This document shows, piece after piece, positions 49,598 through 58,213 of a stretch of 64,000 nt of DNA (its first letter is position 1; the number at the start of each line of letters is the position of its first letter). The DNA lies in the NCBI RefSeq assembly GCF_037203705.1, contig NZ_JBBCAT010000001.1, positions 1,895,418 through 1,959,417 on the forward strand, given 5' to 3'. The translations under genes and the position numbers were made by a program. Under the pieces are notes generated by a model, which saw nothing but the letters and a program-made list of their open reading frames with translations, was not told the DNA's origin and did no database searches. The stretch comes from Prosthecomicrobium sp. N25. GTDB lineage: Bacteria; Pseudomonadota; Alphaproteobacteria; Rhizobiales; Ancalomicrobiaceae.

Positions 49598-50608
49598 TCA
49601 CACGAGTCGTCGGCCGTCGGCGCCGAAGCAGAGCGGGTCGACGAGCGCGACGTCGACCGCGTCGTCGCGGCCGAGTTCGGTGTCGGGGTCGACGAGCGCC
49701 ACCAGCGTGTGGGCGCCGACCTCGACATGGATGTGGCTCTGGTCGCCCAGGTGCTCGATGCGCGCCACCCGGCCGCGCGCCTCACCGTTCGCCGCCGTCA
49801 CCCGGATGTGCTCGGTGCGCGCCCCGATGGTGCGGGTCCCCTCGCTGAGGCGGTTGGCGGGCAGCAGGTCGGCCGGCAGCAGGTTGATGGACGGCTGGCC
49901 GAGGCGCTGGGCGACGTAGGTGTCCACGGGGCTTTCGTAGATCTCACGCGGCGTTCCGACCTGGACGAGACGACCCCGGTCGATCACGCCGATTCGGGTG
50001 GCGAGGGTCATGGCTTCGATCTGGTCGTGGGTCACGTAGAGGATCGTGGCGCCGAGGTCCATCTGGATCCGCTTCAGTTCGAGCCGCAGGTCGGCACGCA
50101 GCTTCGCGTCGAGCGACGACAGCGGCTCGTCCATCAGATAGACGGCCGGCCGCCGCACGAGCGCGCGGCCGATCGCCACGCGCTGCATCTGTCCGCCCGA
50201 GAGCTGCGTGGCGCGGTTGCCGAGCTTGTCCTCGATCTGCAGGAGGCGCGCCAGGTCCTTGACAATGCGCTCGATCTCCGGCTCCGGCACTCGCCGGGTC
50301 GGCGAGCGGAGCGGGAAGGCGAGGTTGTCGTAGACGGAGAGATGCGGATAGAGCGAGTATTGCTGGAACACGAAGGTCACGTCCCGCGTGGCCGGCGGTT
50401 CCGCCGTCACGTCGCGCCCCGCGATGGAAATCCGCCCGGCATCCGGCCGCTCCAGCCCGGCCACGAGCCGGAGCAGCGTGGTCTTGCCGGCCCCCGTCGG
50501 GCCGAGGATCACGACGAATTCCCCGTCCCCGACCGTCAGCGACAGGTCCGCCACCGCCTGCGTCGCACCGAACCGCTTGGAGACGCCCTCGAGCCGCACC
50601 TCAGCCAT
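49598..50608 (-). CDS. ABC transporter ATPase 2 of the Dha-linked importer
   Basis: This 336-residue ATPase has Walker A GPTGAGKTT, Q-loop VFQQYSLYPHLSVYDNL, signature LSGGQMQRVAIGRAL, Walker B VYLMDEPLSSLDAKLR and switch His YVTHDQIEAM. A TOBE/MalK-like domain follows. The Walker A (PTGAGK) differs from the PSGCGK of its partner, and the two genes overlap by eight bases. This suggests a heterodimer of two distinct ATPases, as in glycerol importer GlpST. Confidence 0.92.
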   Translation of the reverse strand: MAEVRLEGVSKRFGATQAVADLSLTVGDGEFVVILGPTGAGKTTLLRLVAGLERPDAGRISIAGRDVTAEPPATRDVTFVFQQYSLYPHLSVYDNLAFPLRSPTRRVPEPEIERIVKDLARLLQIEDKLGNRATQLSGGQMQRVAIGRALVRRPAVYLMDEPLSSLDAKLRADLRLELKRIQMDLGATILYVTHDQIEAMTLATRIGVIDRGRLVQVGTPREIYESPVDTYVAQRLGQPSINLLPADLLPANRLSEGTRTIGARTEHIRVTAANGEARGRVARIEHLGDQSHIHVEVGAHTLVALVDPDTELGRDDAVDVALVDPLCFGADGRRLV

Positions 50609-51710
50609 GCCGACGCCCTCCCGTGCCGGCGACCGTCCAGGCCGTCCTGAGCGCCCGCCCGCTCGCCCTGTCGAACACCGACAGCCGCTCGGGCCTGAAG
50701 GTCAGCCGCACCGCCTCGCCGACCGTCGCCCGCGCCGAGGCCGGCAGCCGCGCCCTGACCTTGCCGACCCGCGTCGTCACGGTGACGATCTGGGTGGTGC
50801 CGAGGTATTCCGAGCCGAACACCTCGCCGGCCAAACCCTCGCCGTCCGACAGGACGACCTGCTCCGGCCGGACCCCGAGCACGAGGTCCCGGCTCGCGCT
50901 GCCGTCGAGGAGCGCCGGGATCGCCACGGACACGCCGTCGACGACGAGGCGCGTGGCGCCCGCCGCCGCCGGACCCGCCGCGGGCAGCAGGTTCATGGGC
51001 GGCGAGCCGATGAAGTCGGCGACGAAGAGCGTCGCCGGGCGGCCGTAGATCTCGTGCGGCGTGTCGAACTGCTCGATCAGGCCGCGGTTCATGACGGCGA
51101 TCTTGTCGGCCATCGCCATCGCCTCGAGCTGGTCGTGGGTGACGTAGATGGTCGTCGCCCCGAGCCGGTCGTGGAGGGCGCGCAGCTCCGTGATCATCGC
51201 CTCCCGCAATTCGGTGTCGAGCGCGCCGAGGGGCTCGTCCATCAGGAAGGCCTTGGGATCGCGGACGATCGCCCGGCCGAGCGCCACCCGCTGGCGGTCG
51301 CCGCCCGACAGGCCCGAGACCGACCGGTCGAGCAGGTCGGCGATGCGCAGCGTGCGCGCCGCCTCCTCCACGCGCGCCTTGATCTCGGCCTTCGGCACGC
51401 CCTGGTTCTTCAAGGGGTAGGCGATGTTCTGGCGCACGTTCATGTGCGGGTAGAGCGCGAAGAGCTGGAACACGAAGGCGATGTCGCGCGCCGAGGCCCT
51501 GAGCTGCGTGACCGTCTCGCCCCCGAGCCGGATCGCCCCGGAGGTCGGCAGTTCCAGGCCGGCGATCATCCTGAGCGTGGTGGTCTTGCCGCAGCCCGAC
51601 GGCCCGAGCATGACGAAGAACTCGCCGTTCTCCACCGTGAAGGTCGAATCCTTCACGGCGACGAAGTCGCCGAAGGACTTGTGCAGGTTCTCCACGCGGA
51701 TCTCGGCCAC
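50601..51710 (-). CDS. ABC transporter ATPase 1 of the Dha-linked importer
   Basis: This 369-residue ATPase has Walker A GPSGCGKTT, Q-loop VFQLFALYPHMNVRQNI, a signature reading LSGGDRQRVALGRAI (Asp in place of the usual Gln), Walker B AFLMDEPLGALDTELR and switch His YVTHDQLEAM. The start is GTG at 51710 with GGGGGAG about seven bases upstream. It probably pairs with the second ATPase encoded directly downstream. The unusual signature residue could make one composite ATP site weaker than the other. Confidence 0.92.
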   Translation of the reverse strand: MAEIRVENLHKSFGDFVAVKDSTFTVENGEFFVMLGPSGCGKTTTLRMIAGLELPTSGAIRLGGETVTQLRASARDIAFVFQLFALYPHMNVRQNIAYPLKNQGVPKAEIKARVEEAARTLRIADLLDRSVSGLSGGDRQRVALGRAIVRDPKAFLMDEPLGALDTELREAMITELRALHDRLGATTIYVTHDQLEAMAMADKIAVMNRGLIEQFDTPHEIYGRPATLFVADFIGSPPMNLLPAAGPAAAGATRLVVDGVSVAIPALLDGSASRDLVLGVRPEQVVLSDGEGLAGEVFGSEYLGTTQIVTVTTRVGKVRARLPASARATVGEAVRLTFRPERLSVFDRASGRALRTAWTVAGTGGRRHG

Positions 51711-51724
51711 CGTGCCACTCCCCC

Positions 51725-51925
51725 TTAGGCCGGGAACTTCGAGCCGACCACGAACAGCGCCGTACCGGCGAGCGTGACCGCGAAGGAATAGGTGTAGAGC
51801 GTGAGCGAGAACGGCTGCATCAGCATGAACACGCCCGCGACGATCAGGATTGTGGCGAGGGTCTCGGCGACCCCGCGCGGCGAGACGCGGCGGCGGGGCG
51901 GGCGAGGTGACGGGTTCGGGCTCAT
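51725..51925 (-). CDS. Small two-helix membrane protein of the importer operon
   Basis: This 66-residue protein has a basic N-terminus (SPRPPRRRVSPRG) followed by two hydrophobic helices (about 21-40 and 43-62). It overlaps the upstream permease gene by four bases (ATGA), and the ATPase gene follows after 14 bp, so it is a real translated gene. A small membrane protein in the same relative place, GlpU, occurs in Rhizobium glycerol importers, but I see no clear sequence similarity. It may be an assembly or stabilising subunit of the importer. Confidence 0.7.
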   Translation of the reverse strand: MSPNPSPRPPRRRVSPRGVAETLATILIVAGVFMLMQPFSLTLYTYSFAVTLAGTALFVVGSKFPA

Positions 51926-52869
51926 TTGCGGACCGCCCCGAAGGTGATGCCGCGCAGCAGGTGCTTCCGGAGCAGGATCGTGAAGACCACGATCGGGATC
52001 AGGAAGATGGTCGTGCCTGCCGCGACGGCGGGCCAGTCCTGGCCGCCCTCGCCGATGATGATGGGGATGAAGGGCGGCGCGGTCTGCGCCTCGCCGGAGG
52101 TGAGCAGCACCGCGAAGGCGTATTCGTTCCAGGCGAAGATCATGCAGAAGATCGCGGTGGCGGCGATGCCGGTGGCCGCCTGCGGCAGCACCACCTTGGC
52201 GAAGGCCTGCAGCCGCGTGTAGCCGTCGATCATGGCCGCCTCCTCGTACTCGCGCGGGATCTCGTCGATGAAGCCCTTGAGGAGCCAGACGGCGAGCGAC
52301 ACGTTGACGGCCGTGTAGAGCAGGATCATGCCGAGCCGCGTGTCGGACAGGCCGAGCTCGCGGTACATGAGGTAGATCGGGATCGCCACCGCGATCGGCG
52401 GCATCATCCGGGTCGACAGGATGAAGAAGAGCAGGTCGTCGGCGAGCGGCACCCGGAAGCGCGAGAAGCCGTAGGCCGCCATCGTGCCCAGCGCCACCGC
52501 GAGCACCGTCGAGCCGAACGCGATCACCACCGAGTTCCAGAAGCGCGGCAGGTAGTTGGACGGCCCGGCCACCGCCATGTTGCGCTCCCGCGCGATCTCC
52601 TCGCAGCGCCCCTGCGCCGGCGGCAGCGAGCGGATGTACTCCTCCGTCTGCCGCGAGCGCGTGGTGAAGAGGTTGCAGAAGCCCTCGAGCGACGGCGTGA
52701 ACACGATCTTGGGCGGATACGAGATCGAATCCGGCGGCGTCTTGAGCGCGGTCAGGAAGATCCAGACGAGCGGGATCATGGTGAGGAGCGCGTAGGCGAC
52801 GACCAGCGTCCCGGCGATCGCCTTGGTGCGCGCCGTGGGCTCGACGACGGAATGGGCGGACGTGCTCAT
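51922..52869 (-). CDS. ABC transporter permease 2 (MalG-like)
   Basis: This 315-residue permease has six helices and the EAA loop EYEEAAMIDGYTRLQAFAKVVLPQAATG. A periplasmic loop of about 75 residues between helices 1 and 2 (about residues 40-105) is longer than usual and contains two cysteines. The gene overlaps both neighbours by four bases. It forms the pore with the first permease. Confidence 0.9.
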   Translation of the reverse strand: MSTSAHSVVEPTARTKAIAGTLVVAYALLTMIPLVWIFLTALKTPPDSISYPPKIVFTPSLEGFCNLFTTRSRQTEEYIRSLPPAQGRCEEIARERNMAVAGPSNYLPRFWNSVVIAFGSTVLAVALGTMAAYGFSRFRVPLADDLLFFILSTRMMPPIAVAIPIYLMYRELGLSDTRLGMILLYTAVNVSLAVWLLKGFIDEIPREYEEAAMIDGYTRLQAFAKVVLPQAATGIAATAIFCMIFAWNEYAFAVLLTSGEAQTAPPFIPIIIGEGGQDWPAVAAGTTIFLIPIVVFTILLRKHLLRGITFGAVRK

Positions 52870-53825
52870 CGGCTCTTCACCCGGTTGAGCGCCTTCACGT
52901 AGATGTTGGCGAGGCCGAAGACGGTGACGAAGAGGATGATGGCGAAGGCCGAGGAATAGCCCGTCCGCCACTTCTCGAAGGCTTCCCGCTTCAAGGTGAT
53001 CGAGGCGACCTCCGTGGTCGAGCCCGGCCCGCCCGAGGTGAGCAGGTTGACCATGTCGAACATCTTGAAGTTCTCGATGCCGCGGAACAGCACCGCCAGC
53101 ATGATGAAGGGCAACGCCATCGGCAGCGTGATCGTCCAGAACTGGCGCCACGGCGAGGCGCGGTCCACCTCGGCCGCCTCGTAGATGTAGTCGGGGATCG
53201 AGCGCAGCCCGGCGAGGCAGATCAGGATCACGTAGGGCGTCCACATCCAGGTGTCGACGACGACGATGGACCAGGGCGCCAGGCTGACCGAGCCGAGCAT
53301 CTCGAAGGAGGAGGGCGGCACGCCGGTCACGGCCGAGATGCCGTAGTTGAACAGCCCGATCTGCGGCTGGTACAGGAAGCGCCAGAAGTTCCCGACGACC
53401 GCCGGCGACAGCATCATCGGAACCAGGATCACGGTCGTCCAGAAGCCGTGCCCGCGGAACTTGCGGTCGATCAGCCAGGCGAGCGAGAAGCCGAGCACCG
53501 TCTGGATCAGGATCGTCCAGATGACGAAATGCGCCGTCGCCTGCATGGGCTGCCAGACTTCCGGGTCGGTCAGGATCGACACGTAGTTGTCGATGCCGAC
53601 GTCGCGGACCAGCGCATTCGGCCGATTGGCGCGGTAGTTCGTGAAGGACAGCCGGATCGTCCAGATCAGCGGAAAGATGTTGATCGCGAGCAGGAGCAGG
53701 ATGGTCGGCGCGATGAAGATCCAGGCGATCGCCCGGTCCGACAGGCCGCGCACGCGGCGAGCGAGGCCCGCGGGTGTGGCAACAGCCGCGCGGTCGATGA
53801 GGTTCGGCTGCAGGGATTGGTTCAT
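52866..53825 (-). CDS. ABC transporter permease 1 (MalF-like)
   Basis: This 319-residue permease has helix 1 at about 33-55 (IAWIFIAPTILLLLAINIFPLIW) and the EAA loop YEAAEVDRASPWRQFWTITLPMALP. GGPGSTTEVASITLKREAFEKW near the C-terminus is typical of sugar-type permeases. The ribosome-binding site is weak. A 357-bp gap with a repeat element and a hairpin separates it from the binding-protein gene, so it is probably made in lower amounts than that protein. Confidence 0.9.
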   Translation of the reverse strand: MNQSLQPNLIDRAAVATPAGLARRVRGLSDRAIAWIFIAPTILLLLAINIFPLIWTIRLSFTNYRANRPNALVRDVGIDNYVSILTDPEVWQPMQATAHFVIWTILIQTVLGFSLAWLIDRKFRGHGFWTTVILVPMMLSPAVVGNFWRFLYQPQIGLFNYGISAVTGVPPSSFEMLGSVSLAPWSIVVVDTWMWTPYVILICLAGLRSIPDYIYEAAEVDRASPWRQFWTITLPMALPFIMLAVLFRGIENFKMFDMVNLLTSGGPGSTTEVASITLKREAFEKWRTGYSSAFAIILFVTVFGLANIYVKALNRVKSR

Positions 53826-53881
53826 GGCACGCCGATCCGAAATTCGGTGAGGCGAAGGCGGTCCGGAATTCCGGCCGCCCC

Positions 53882-54015
53882 CCATCCGCATCCCCGGACA
53901 AGGCCGCGCAGCGGCCGCAGATCCTGGGCCCAGGCCGTGCCGGCCGCGAGGCGGTGCCGCCCCGGAGGCGCCGGCTCCCGGCTCTCCGCTCCGCTTCGGC
54001 CGGGACTGCGGGGGG
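53882..54015 (+). repeat. Dispersed intergenic repeat, copy 4
   Basis: This copy runs from CCGCATCCCCGGACAAGG to CTTCGGCCGGGACTGCGGGGGG. The two ends match the copies at 15852 and 16117 closely, while the centre has different hairpin arms (GGCCGCGCAGCGGCC; GGCGGTGCCGCC). It lies between the binding-protein and permease genes of the minus-strand operon and is read antisense to copies 1 and 2 relative to the host operon. Confidence 0.75.
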
Positions 54016-54142
54016 AGGGGTATCGCTCTATTGGGGCGCCGGGCACGCGGGCGCCTCCCGCGGCGGCTCGGCAGAGGTGCGGTCCCCACATCGTCGCTGA
54101 CCGGAGTTGGAAGGGCTGCAGGATGGCCCGGATGTATCGGAC

Positions 54143-54172
54143 CCGCCCGCGGCTGGGAGACCGCGGGCGGGC
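54143..54172 (-). terminator. Strong stem-loop after the binding-protein gene
   Basis: CCCGCCCGCGG and CCGCGGGCGGG form a perfect 11-bp stem with an 8-base loop, starting 10 bases beyond the binding-protein stop codon. No T-tract follows, and the downstream permease genes must be read through it. It probably acts as a partial terminator or a 3'-end protector that raises binding-protein levels. Confidence 0.6.
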
Positions 54173-54182
54173 GCGGGCGACG

Positions 54183-55517
54183 TCAGAGCTTGCCGTCGTC
54201 CTTGAAGACCTTGGTCCAGTCCTTGACGAGCGCGTCGAGGGCCTCCTTGGCGGTGCCCTTGTCGGCGACCACGTAGTCATGGACGCGCTTCTGCTGGGCG
54301 AGCAGCAGCTGCGCGTAGGACGGGTCGGCCCAGAAGTCCTTGACCTCGCCCATGGCCTTCAGGAAGTCGGCCGCGAAGGGGGCGGAGGCGGCGAAGGACG
54401 GATCGTTCAGAACGCCCTTGTGGCACGTGTAGCCGCCGAGGGCCCACCACTTCTTCTGGACGTCCAGCGAAGCGAACCACTTGATGTACTGCAGCGCCTC
54501 GGTCTTGTTCGGCGAGTAGCTGACCACCGAGATGCCCTGGCCGCCGAGCTGAGAGGCCGAGACCTTCTCGCCCGGGTTCACGAAAAAGCCGATCTTCGAG
54601 CCGCCGACCTTCTCGTCCTTGTAGAGGCCCGGGAAGAAGGCGAACCAGTTCATCTGCATGGCGACCTGGCCGGACTTGAAGGCGTCGAGACCCTCCTGCA
54701 TGTAGGCGTCCGTGTAGCCCGGCGGCGTGCAGCACTTGTAGAGCGACTTGTAGAACTCCAGGCCCTTGACCGCGTCGGGCCCGTTGACGAAGCCTTCCAT
54801 CGCGTAGGGCTTCTTCGGATCCTGGTACTGGAAGCCGAAGGTGTAGAGCGCGTTGTTGACGCCCATCGTGATGCCTTCCGAGCCGCGCTCGGTGAAGATC
54901 GCGGCGCCATAGACCTTCTTGCCGTCGATCTCGCGGCCCTGGAAGAACTCGGCGATCTGCTTCAGCTCGGTCTGCGTCTTCGGCGGCGCGAGGTCGCGAT
55001 CGTACTTCTGCTTGAACGCGGCCTTGATCTCCGGCTTCTCGAACCAGTCCTTGCGGTAGGTCCAGCCGAGCGCGTCGCCCATGGCCGGCAGCGCCCAGTA
55101 GTTCGGCGTGCCCTTGGGCCATTCCGCGTAGCCGGTCACGGTCGCCGGCATGAAGTCGTCGATCTTGATGCCTTCCTTGGCGAAGAAGTCGTTGAGCTTC
55201 ACATAGTGGCCGTTTTCGGCCGACCCGCCGATCCACTGGCTGTCGCCGATCAGCAGGTCGCAGAGGCGGCCCTTGGAATTGAGCTCGTTCAGCATGCGGT
55301 CGGCGAAGTTCGGCCAGGGCACGAACTCGAACTTCATGTTGACGCCGCTCTTGGCGGTGAAGTCCTTGGACAGCTCGACGAGCGCGTTGGCCGGGTCCCA
55401 GGCCGCCCAGCAGAGGGTGATCGTCTTGCCCTGGGCGGTGGCCGGCGCCGTCGAGAGCGTGGTAGCGGCCAGCAGGGCGGCGGTCGCGAGACCCGCCGAG
55501 GCGAAGAACTTCCGCAT
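54183..55517 (-). CDS. ABC substrate-binding protein of the Dha-linked importer
   Basis: This 444-residue protein has a signal peptide (residues 1-29, ending APATAQG) and a sugar-type family 1 binding fold: CWAAWDPANALVELSKDFTAKSGVNMKFEFVPW, LCDLLIGDSQWIGG, AMGDALGWTYRKDWFEKP, and AMQMNWFAFFPGL. GGGAGGA lies six bases before the ATG. It is the first gene of the cluster that ends with dhaK. The ligand is probably dihydroxyacetone, glycerol or another short polyol, inferred only from the kinase genes. It is shorter than the GlpV glycerol-binding protein as I know it. Confidence 0.87.
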   Translation of the reverse strand: MRKFFASAGLATAALLAATTLSTAPATAQGKTITLCWAAWDPANALVELSKDFTAKSGVNMKFEFVPWPNFADRMLNELNSKGRLCDLLIGDSQWIGGSAENGHYVKLNDFFAKEGIKIDDFMPATVTGYAEWPKGTPNYWALPAMGDALGWTYRKDWFEKPEIKAAFKQKYDRDLAPPKTQTELKQIAEFFQGREIDGKKVYGAAIFTERGSEGITMGVNNALYTFGFQYQDPKKPYAMEGFVNGPDAVKGLEFYKSLYKCCTPPGYTDAYMQEGLDAFKSGQVAMQMNWFAFFPGLYKDEKVGGSKIGFFVNPGEKVSASQLGGQGISVVSYSPNKTEALQYIKWFASLDVQKKWWALGGYTCHKGVLNDPSFAASAPFAADFLKAMGEVKDFWADPSYAQLLLAQQKRVHDYVVADKGTAKEALDALVKDWTKVFKDDGKL

Positions 55518-55692
55518 GCGATGTCCTCCCTTGTTCGCGTGCTCCATCGTCCCGCGCGGCCGGGCCGTCAGCCCTCCGCCGGTCGACAGACACGCACCGT
55601 CCCGTCGCGCTTCTCCTCCCGAGAAGCCCGTGGAATCCGCCGAATTGTGTTGGAGGCGAGCGCCTCCTCCCGTGCCGCCCTCGTGTCGGGGC

Positions 55693-55731
55693 GTTTAGTG
55701 ATCGAGTTTAGTGAAACCCACTTCGCTAAAC
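55693..55731. promoter_or_regulatory. Operator cluster upstream of the importer-Dha operon
   Basis: GTTTAGTGAA (55706-55715) and TTCGCTAAAC (55722-55731) form a 10-bp inverted repeat with one mismatch and a 6-base spacer. A direct half-site, GTTTAGTGAT, lies 13 bp upstream at 55693. The site is 176 bp from the binding-protein ATG and 141 bp from the divergent YciE-like gene. It looks like a DeoR- or GntR-type operator. The rest of the 354-bp gap (55518-55871) shows no gene. Confidence 0.6.
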
Positions 55732-55871
55732 TTTGCAAGCGTGGATTCGTGACCACGCGATTGCTGCCTCCGCGCGCTTTCGGGGGAACGACGGCGCCGC
55801 CCGGGCGTTCAGGAAGGAGCCGCCGGACGACGCTCCGGCACGATCCCCCATGAAACAGAGAGGAGGAGCCG

Positions 55872-56378
55872 ATGGGTCTCTTCGCCAAGGACATCGCCAC
55901 GATGGACGACCTCTTCGTCCACCAGCTCAAGGACATCTACTACGCCGAGAAGCGCATCACGAAGTCGCTTCCGACGATGATCGAGAAGGCCACCTCGCCC
56001 GAGCTGAAGCAGGGCTTCCAGAAGCATCTCGGCGAGACGGAGAACCACGTCCGCCGCCTCGAGCAGGTCTTCCGCATGCACGGCGTCGAGCCGGCCGCGG
56101 TCACCTGCGCGGCGATCGACGGCATCCTCGAGGAGGCCGACGAGGTCGCCGGCGAGGTGAAGGACAAGGAGGTCCTGGACGCCGCGCTGGCGGCGGCCGC
56201 GCAGGCCGTGGAGCACTACGAGATCACCCGCTACGGCACCCTGATCGCCTGGGCGCGCGAACTCGGCCGCAGCGATTGCGCGGACGTGCTGAAGCAGACC
56301 CTCGACGAGGAAAAGGCGACCGACGCCAAGCTGACCCAGCTCGCCGAGAGCCGGATCAACCGCAAGGCCGCCGCCTGA
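55872..56378 (+). CDS. YciE/YciF-like ferritin-fold stress protein (DUF892)
   Basis: This 168-residue protein belongs to the YciE/YciF family of small four-helix ferritin-like proteins. MDDLFVHQLKDIYYAEKRI supplies the first Glu ligands, GETENHVRRLEQVF the Glu and His of helix 2, and AVEHYEITRYGTLIAWA those of helix 3. A dinuclear metal site is therefore likely. GAGGAGG precedes the ATG. Members are induced by osmotic or general stress. The gene stands before an MscS-type channel gene, which fits an osmotic-stress setting. Confidence 0.9.
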   Translation: MGLFAKDIATMDDLFVHQLKDIYYAEKRITKSLPTMIEKATSPELKQGFQKHLGETENHVRRLEQVFRMHGVEPAAVTCAAIDGILEEADEVAGEVKDKEVLDAALAAAAQAVEHYEITRYGTLIAWARELGRSDCADVLKQTLDEEKATDAKLTQLAESRINRKAAA

Positions 56379-56484
56379 CCTCATGACGCGCGCGGGGCGC
56401 GCCCCATCCGGGGTGCCCCCGTCCGCCGCGTGACGGCCCGTCCCGCCCGCGCTTCCCGGCGCGCCGCCCCGGACCCCCGATGCC

Positions 56485-57456
56485 ATGAACGTCGCCGAAG
56501 CCATCCAGCCGGCCCTCGACAAGATCGAGGCGATGATCCGGGGCTTCTTCTGGGTCCTGCCCAACCTCGCCATCGCGGCGGTGGTGCTGGCCGCCTTCTG
56601 GGGCGCGTCCTGGGTGGCGCGCCGGTCCGTGGCAGGCGTGTTGCACCGGCGCGGGCGCGAGGACTTCGGCCTCCTCCTCGGCGGTTTCGCCCGCTGGGGC
56701 ATGATCCTGTTCGGCGTGCTGGTCGCCGCCACCGTCGTCTTCCCCTCGATCAGCCCCGCGAACCTCCTGTCGACGCTCGGCATCGGCTCGGTCGCGCTCG
56801 GCTTCGCCTTCAAGGACATTTTGCAGAACTGGCTGTCGGGCCTCCTGATCCTCTACCGCCAGCCCTTCCGGGCCGGAGACCAGATCCGCTCCGGCGAGTT
56901 CGAGGGCACGGTCGAGCACATCGAGGCGCGCGCCACCCTGATCCGCACCTACGACGGCCAGCGCGTCGTCATCCCCAACGCCGACATCTACACCCGGGCC
57001 GTCACGGTCCGCACCGCCTTCGAGACGCGCCGCAGCGAGATCGAGGTCGGCATCGGCTATGGCGACGACGTGGAACGCGCCCGGCAGGTGATCCTGGACG
57101 CGATCGGCCGGGTCGACGGCGTCGAGCCCAAGCCGGCGCCGGACGCCATTCCCTGGGAGCTCTCCGGCTCGACCGTCAACCTGCGGGTCCGCTGGTGGTC
57201 CCGGTCCAAGCGGTCGGACGTGGTCGCCTCGCGCGGCCGGGTGCTCGCCGCCGTAAAGGCAGCCCTGACCGAGGCCGGAATCGACCTGCCGTTCCCGACC
57301 CGCACCGTCCTGCTCCACGACCAGACCGAGCCCGCCGACCGCGACCGCCGCCGCCACCGCGAGGGCTGGCCGCCGGCCGCCGGGTCGCCGCCGGAGCCCG
57401 GCCCCGAGGCGCACCGGGCCGACGACCGCGTCACGGCATCAGCTGCCCGCCGTTGA
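56485..57456 (+). CDS. Small-conductance mechanosensitive channel (MscS family)
   Basis: This 323-residue protein has three helices in the first 130 residues and the pore/beta-domain signature LSTLGIGSVALGFAFKDILQNWLSGLLI (residues about 95-120, in outline). It is followed by RQPFRAGDQIRSGEFEGTVEHIEARATLIRTYDGQRVVIPNA. The C-terminus after residue 280 is Arg/Pro-rich and probably disordered. It opens under membrane tension to release solutes. Its end overlaps the convergent SDR gene by 26 bp. Confidence 0.92.
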   Translation: MNVAEAIQPALDKIEAMIRGFFWVLPNLAIAAVVLAAFWGASWVARRSVAGVLHRRGREDFGLLLGGFARWGMILFGVLVAATVVFPSISPANLLSTLGIGSVALGFAFKDILQNWLSGLLILYRQPFRAGDQIRSGEFEGTVEHIEARATLIRTYDGQRVVIPNADIYTRAVTVRTAFETRRSEIEVGIGYGDDVERARQVILDAIGRVDGVEPKPAPDAIPWELSGSTVNLRVRWWSRSKRSDVVASRGRVLAAVKAALTEAGIDLPFPTRTVLLHDQTEPADRDRRRHREGWPPAAGSPPEPGPEAHRADDRVTASAARR

Positions 57457-58213
57457 CCTCCAGCACCTGGCCCGTCACGTAGCTCGACAGCATCGGCGAG
57501 GCGAGGAACAGGTAAGCGCCGACGCAGTCCTCCGGCACGCCCGCCCGCCCCATCGGCACGCTCGCCACCATGGCCTTCATGTGCTCCGGGGTCGAGTAGC
57601 GCTCGTGGAACGGGGTCGTGATCACGCCCGGCGCGACCGCGTTCACCCGGATCCCGGAGCCGACCAGTTCCTTGGCGAGCCCGCGCGTCAGATTGCTCAC
57701 GAAGGCCTTGGCGGCCGCGTAGAACACCGCCCCGTTGCCGCCGCCGTTGCGGGCCGCGATCGACGAGGTGTTGATGATCGACCCGCCGCCGCGCGCCCGG
57801 ATGTGGGGGATCGCCGCCCGGCTGGCCGCCACCACCTGGCGAACGTTGAGGTCCATCACCGCGTCGTAGATAGCCTCGTCGGAGTCCGCGATCGGCACCC
57901 GCTTCACGAGCGCGCCCGCGTTGTTGACGAGGATGTCGAGGCCGCCGAACTGCGCCGCCGCCGCCTCCACCACCCGCGCCGCCTCGCCCGTCCGCCCGAG
58001 GTCCCCGTGGATCGCCACGGCCTCGCCCCCGGCGCCGCGGATGTCCGCGACGATCGCCGAGGCGGCCTCCGCGCTCGCGTTGTAGTGGACGCCCACGCGC
58101 GCGCCCTGCGCCGCGAAGGCCCGCGCCACGGCGGCGCCGATGCCGGTGGAGGCCCCGGTGACGAGACATGCCCGGCCGGCGAGGTCGGGGATCTTCAGGC
58201 CGTCGAAACTCAT
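57431..58213 (-). CDS. SDR-family oxidoreductase
   Basis: This 260-residue classical SDR has the cofactor loop TGASTGIGAAVA, NNAG, catalytic Ser in NTSSIAARNG, YxxxK as YAAAKAF, and the NAVAPGVITTPF segment. The ATG at 58213 has GAGGG seven bases upstream. An upstream in-frame extension without such a site was set aside. It most resembles 3-oxoacyl-ACP reductase/glucose dehydrogenase-like SDRs; the substrate is unknown. It is monocistronic and divergent from the FabI-like gene. Confidence 0.87.
   Translation of the reverse strand: MSFDGLKIPDLAGRACLVTGASTGIGAAVARAFAAQGARVGVHYNASAEAASAIVADIRGAGGEAVAIHGDLGRTGEAARVVEAAAAQFGGLDILVNNAGALVKRVPIADSDEAIYDAVMDLNVRQVVAASRAAIPHIRARGGGSIINTSSIAARNGGGNGAVFYAAAKAFVSNLTRGLAKELVGSGIRVNAVAPGVITTPFHERYSTPEHMKAMVASVPMGRAGVPEDCVGAYLFLASPMLSSYVTGQVLEVNGGQLMP

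Noticed and set aside
45220-55517. Assignment of the importer as GlpSTPQUV (glycerol)
   Set aside because: Two ATPases and a small membrane protein recall that system, but the binding protein is shorter than GlpV as I know it, the small protein does not resemble GlpU, and glpD/glpK are absent.
56379-56484. GGGGCGCGCCCC palindrome (56394-56405) as a terminator
   Set aside because: It is GC-only, has no loop or T-tract, and such strings are common at this GC content.
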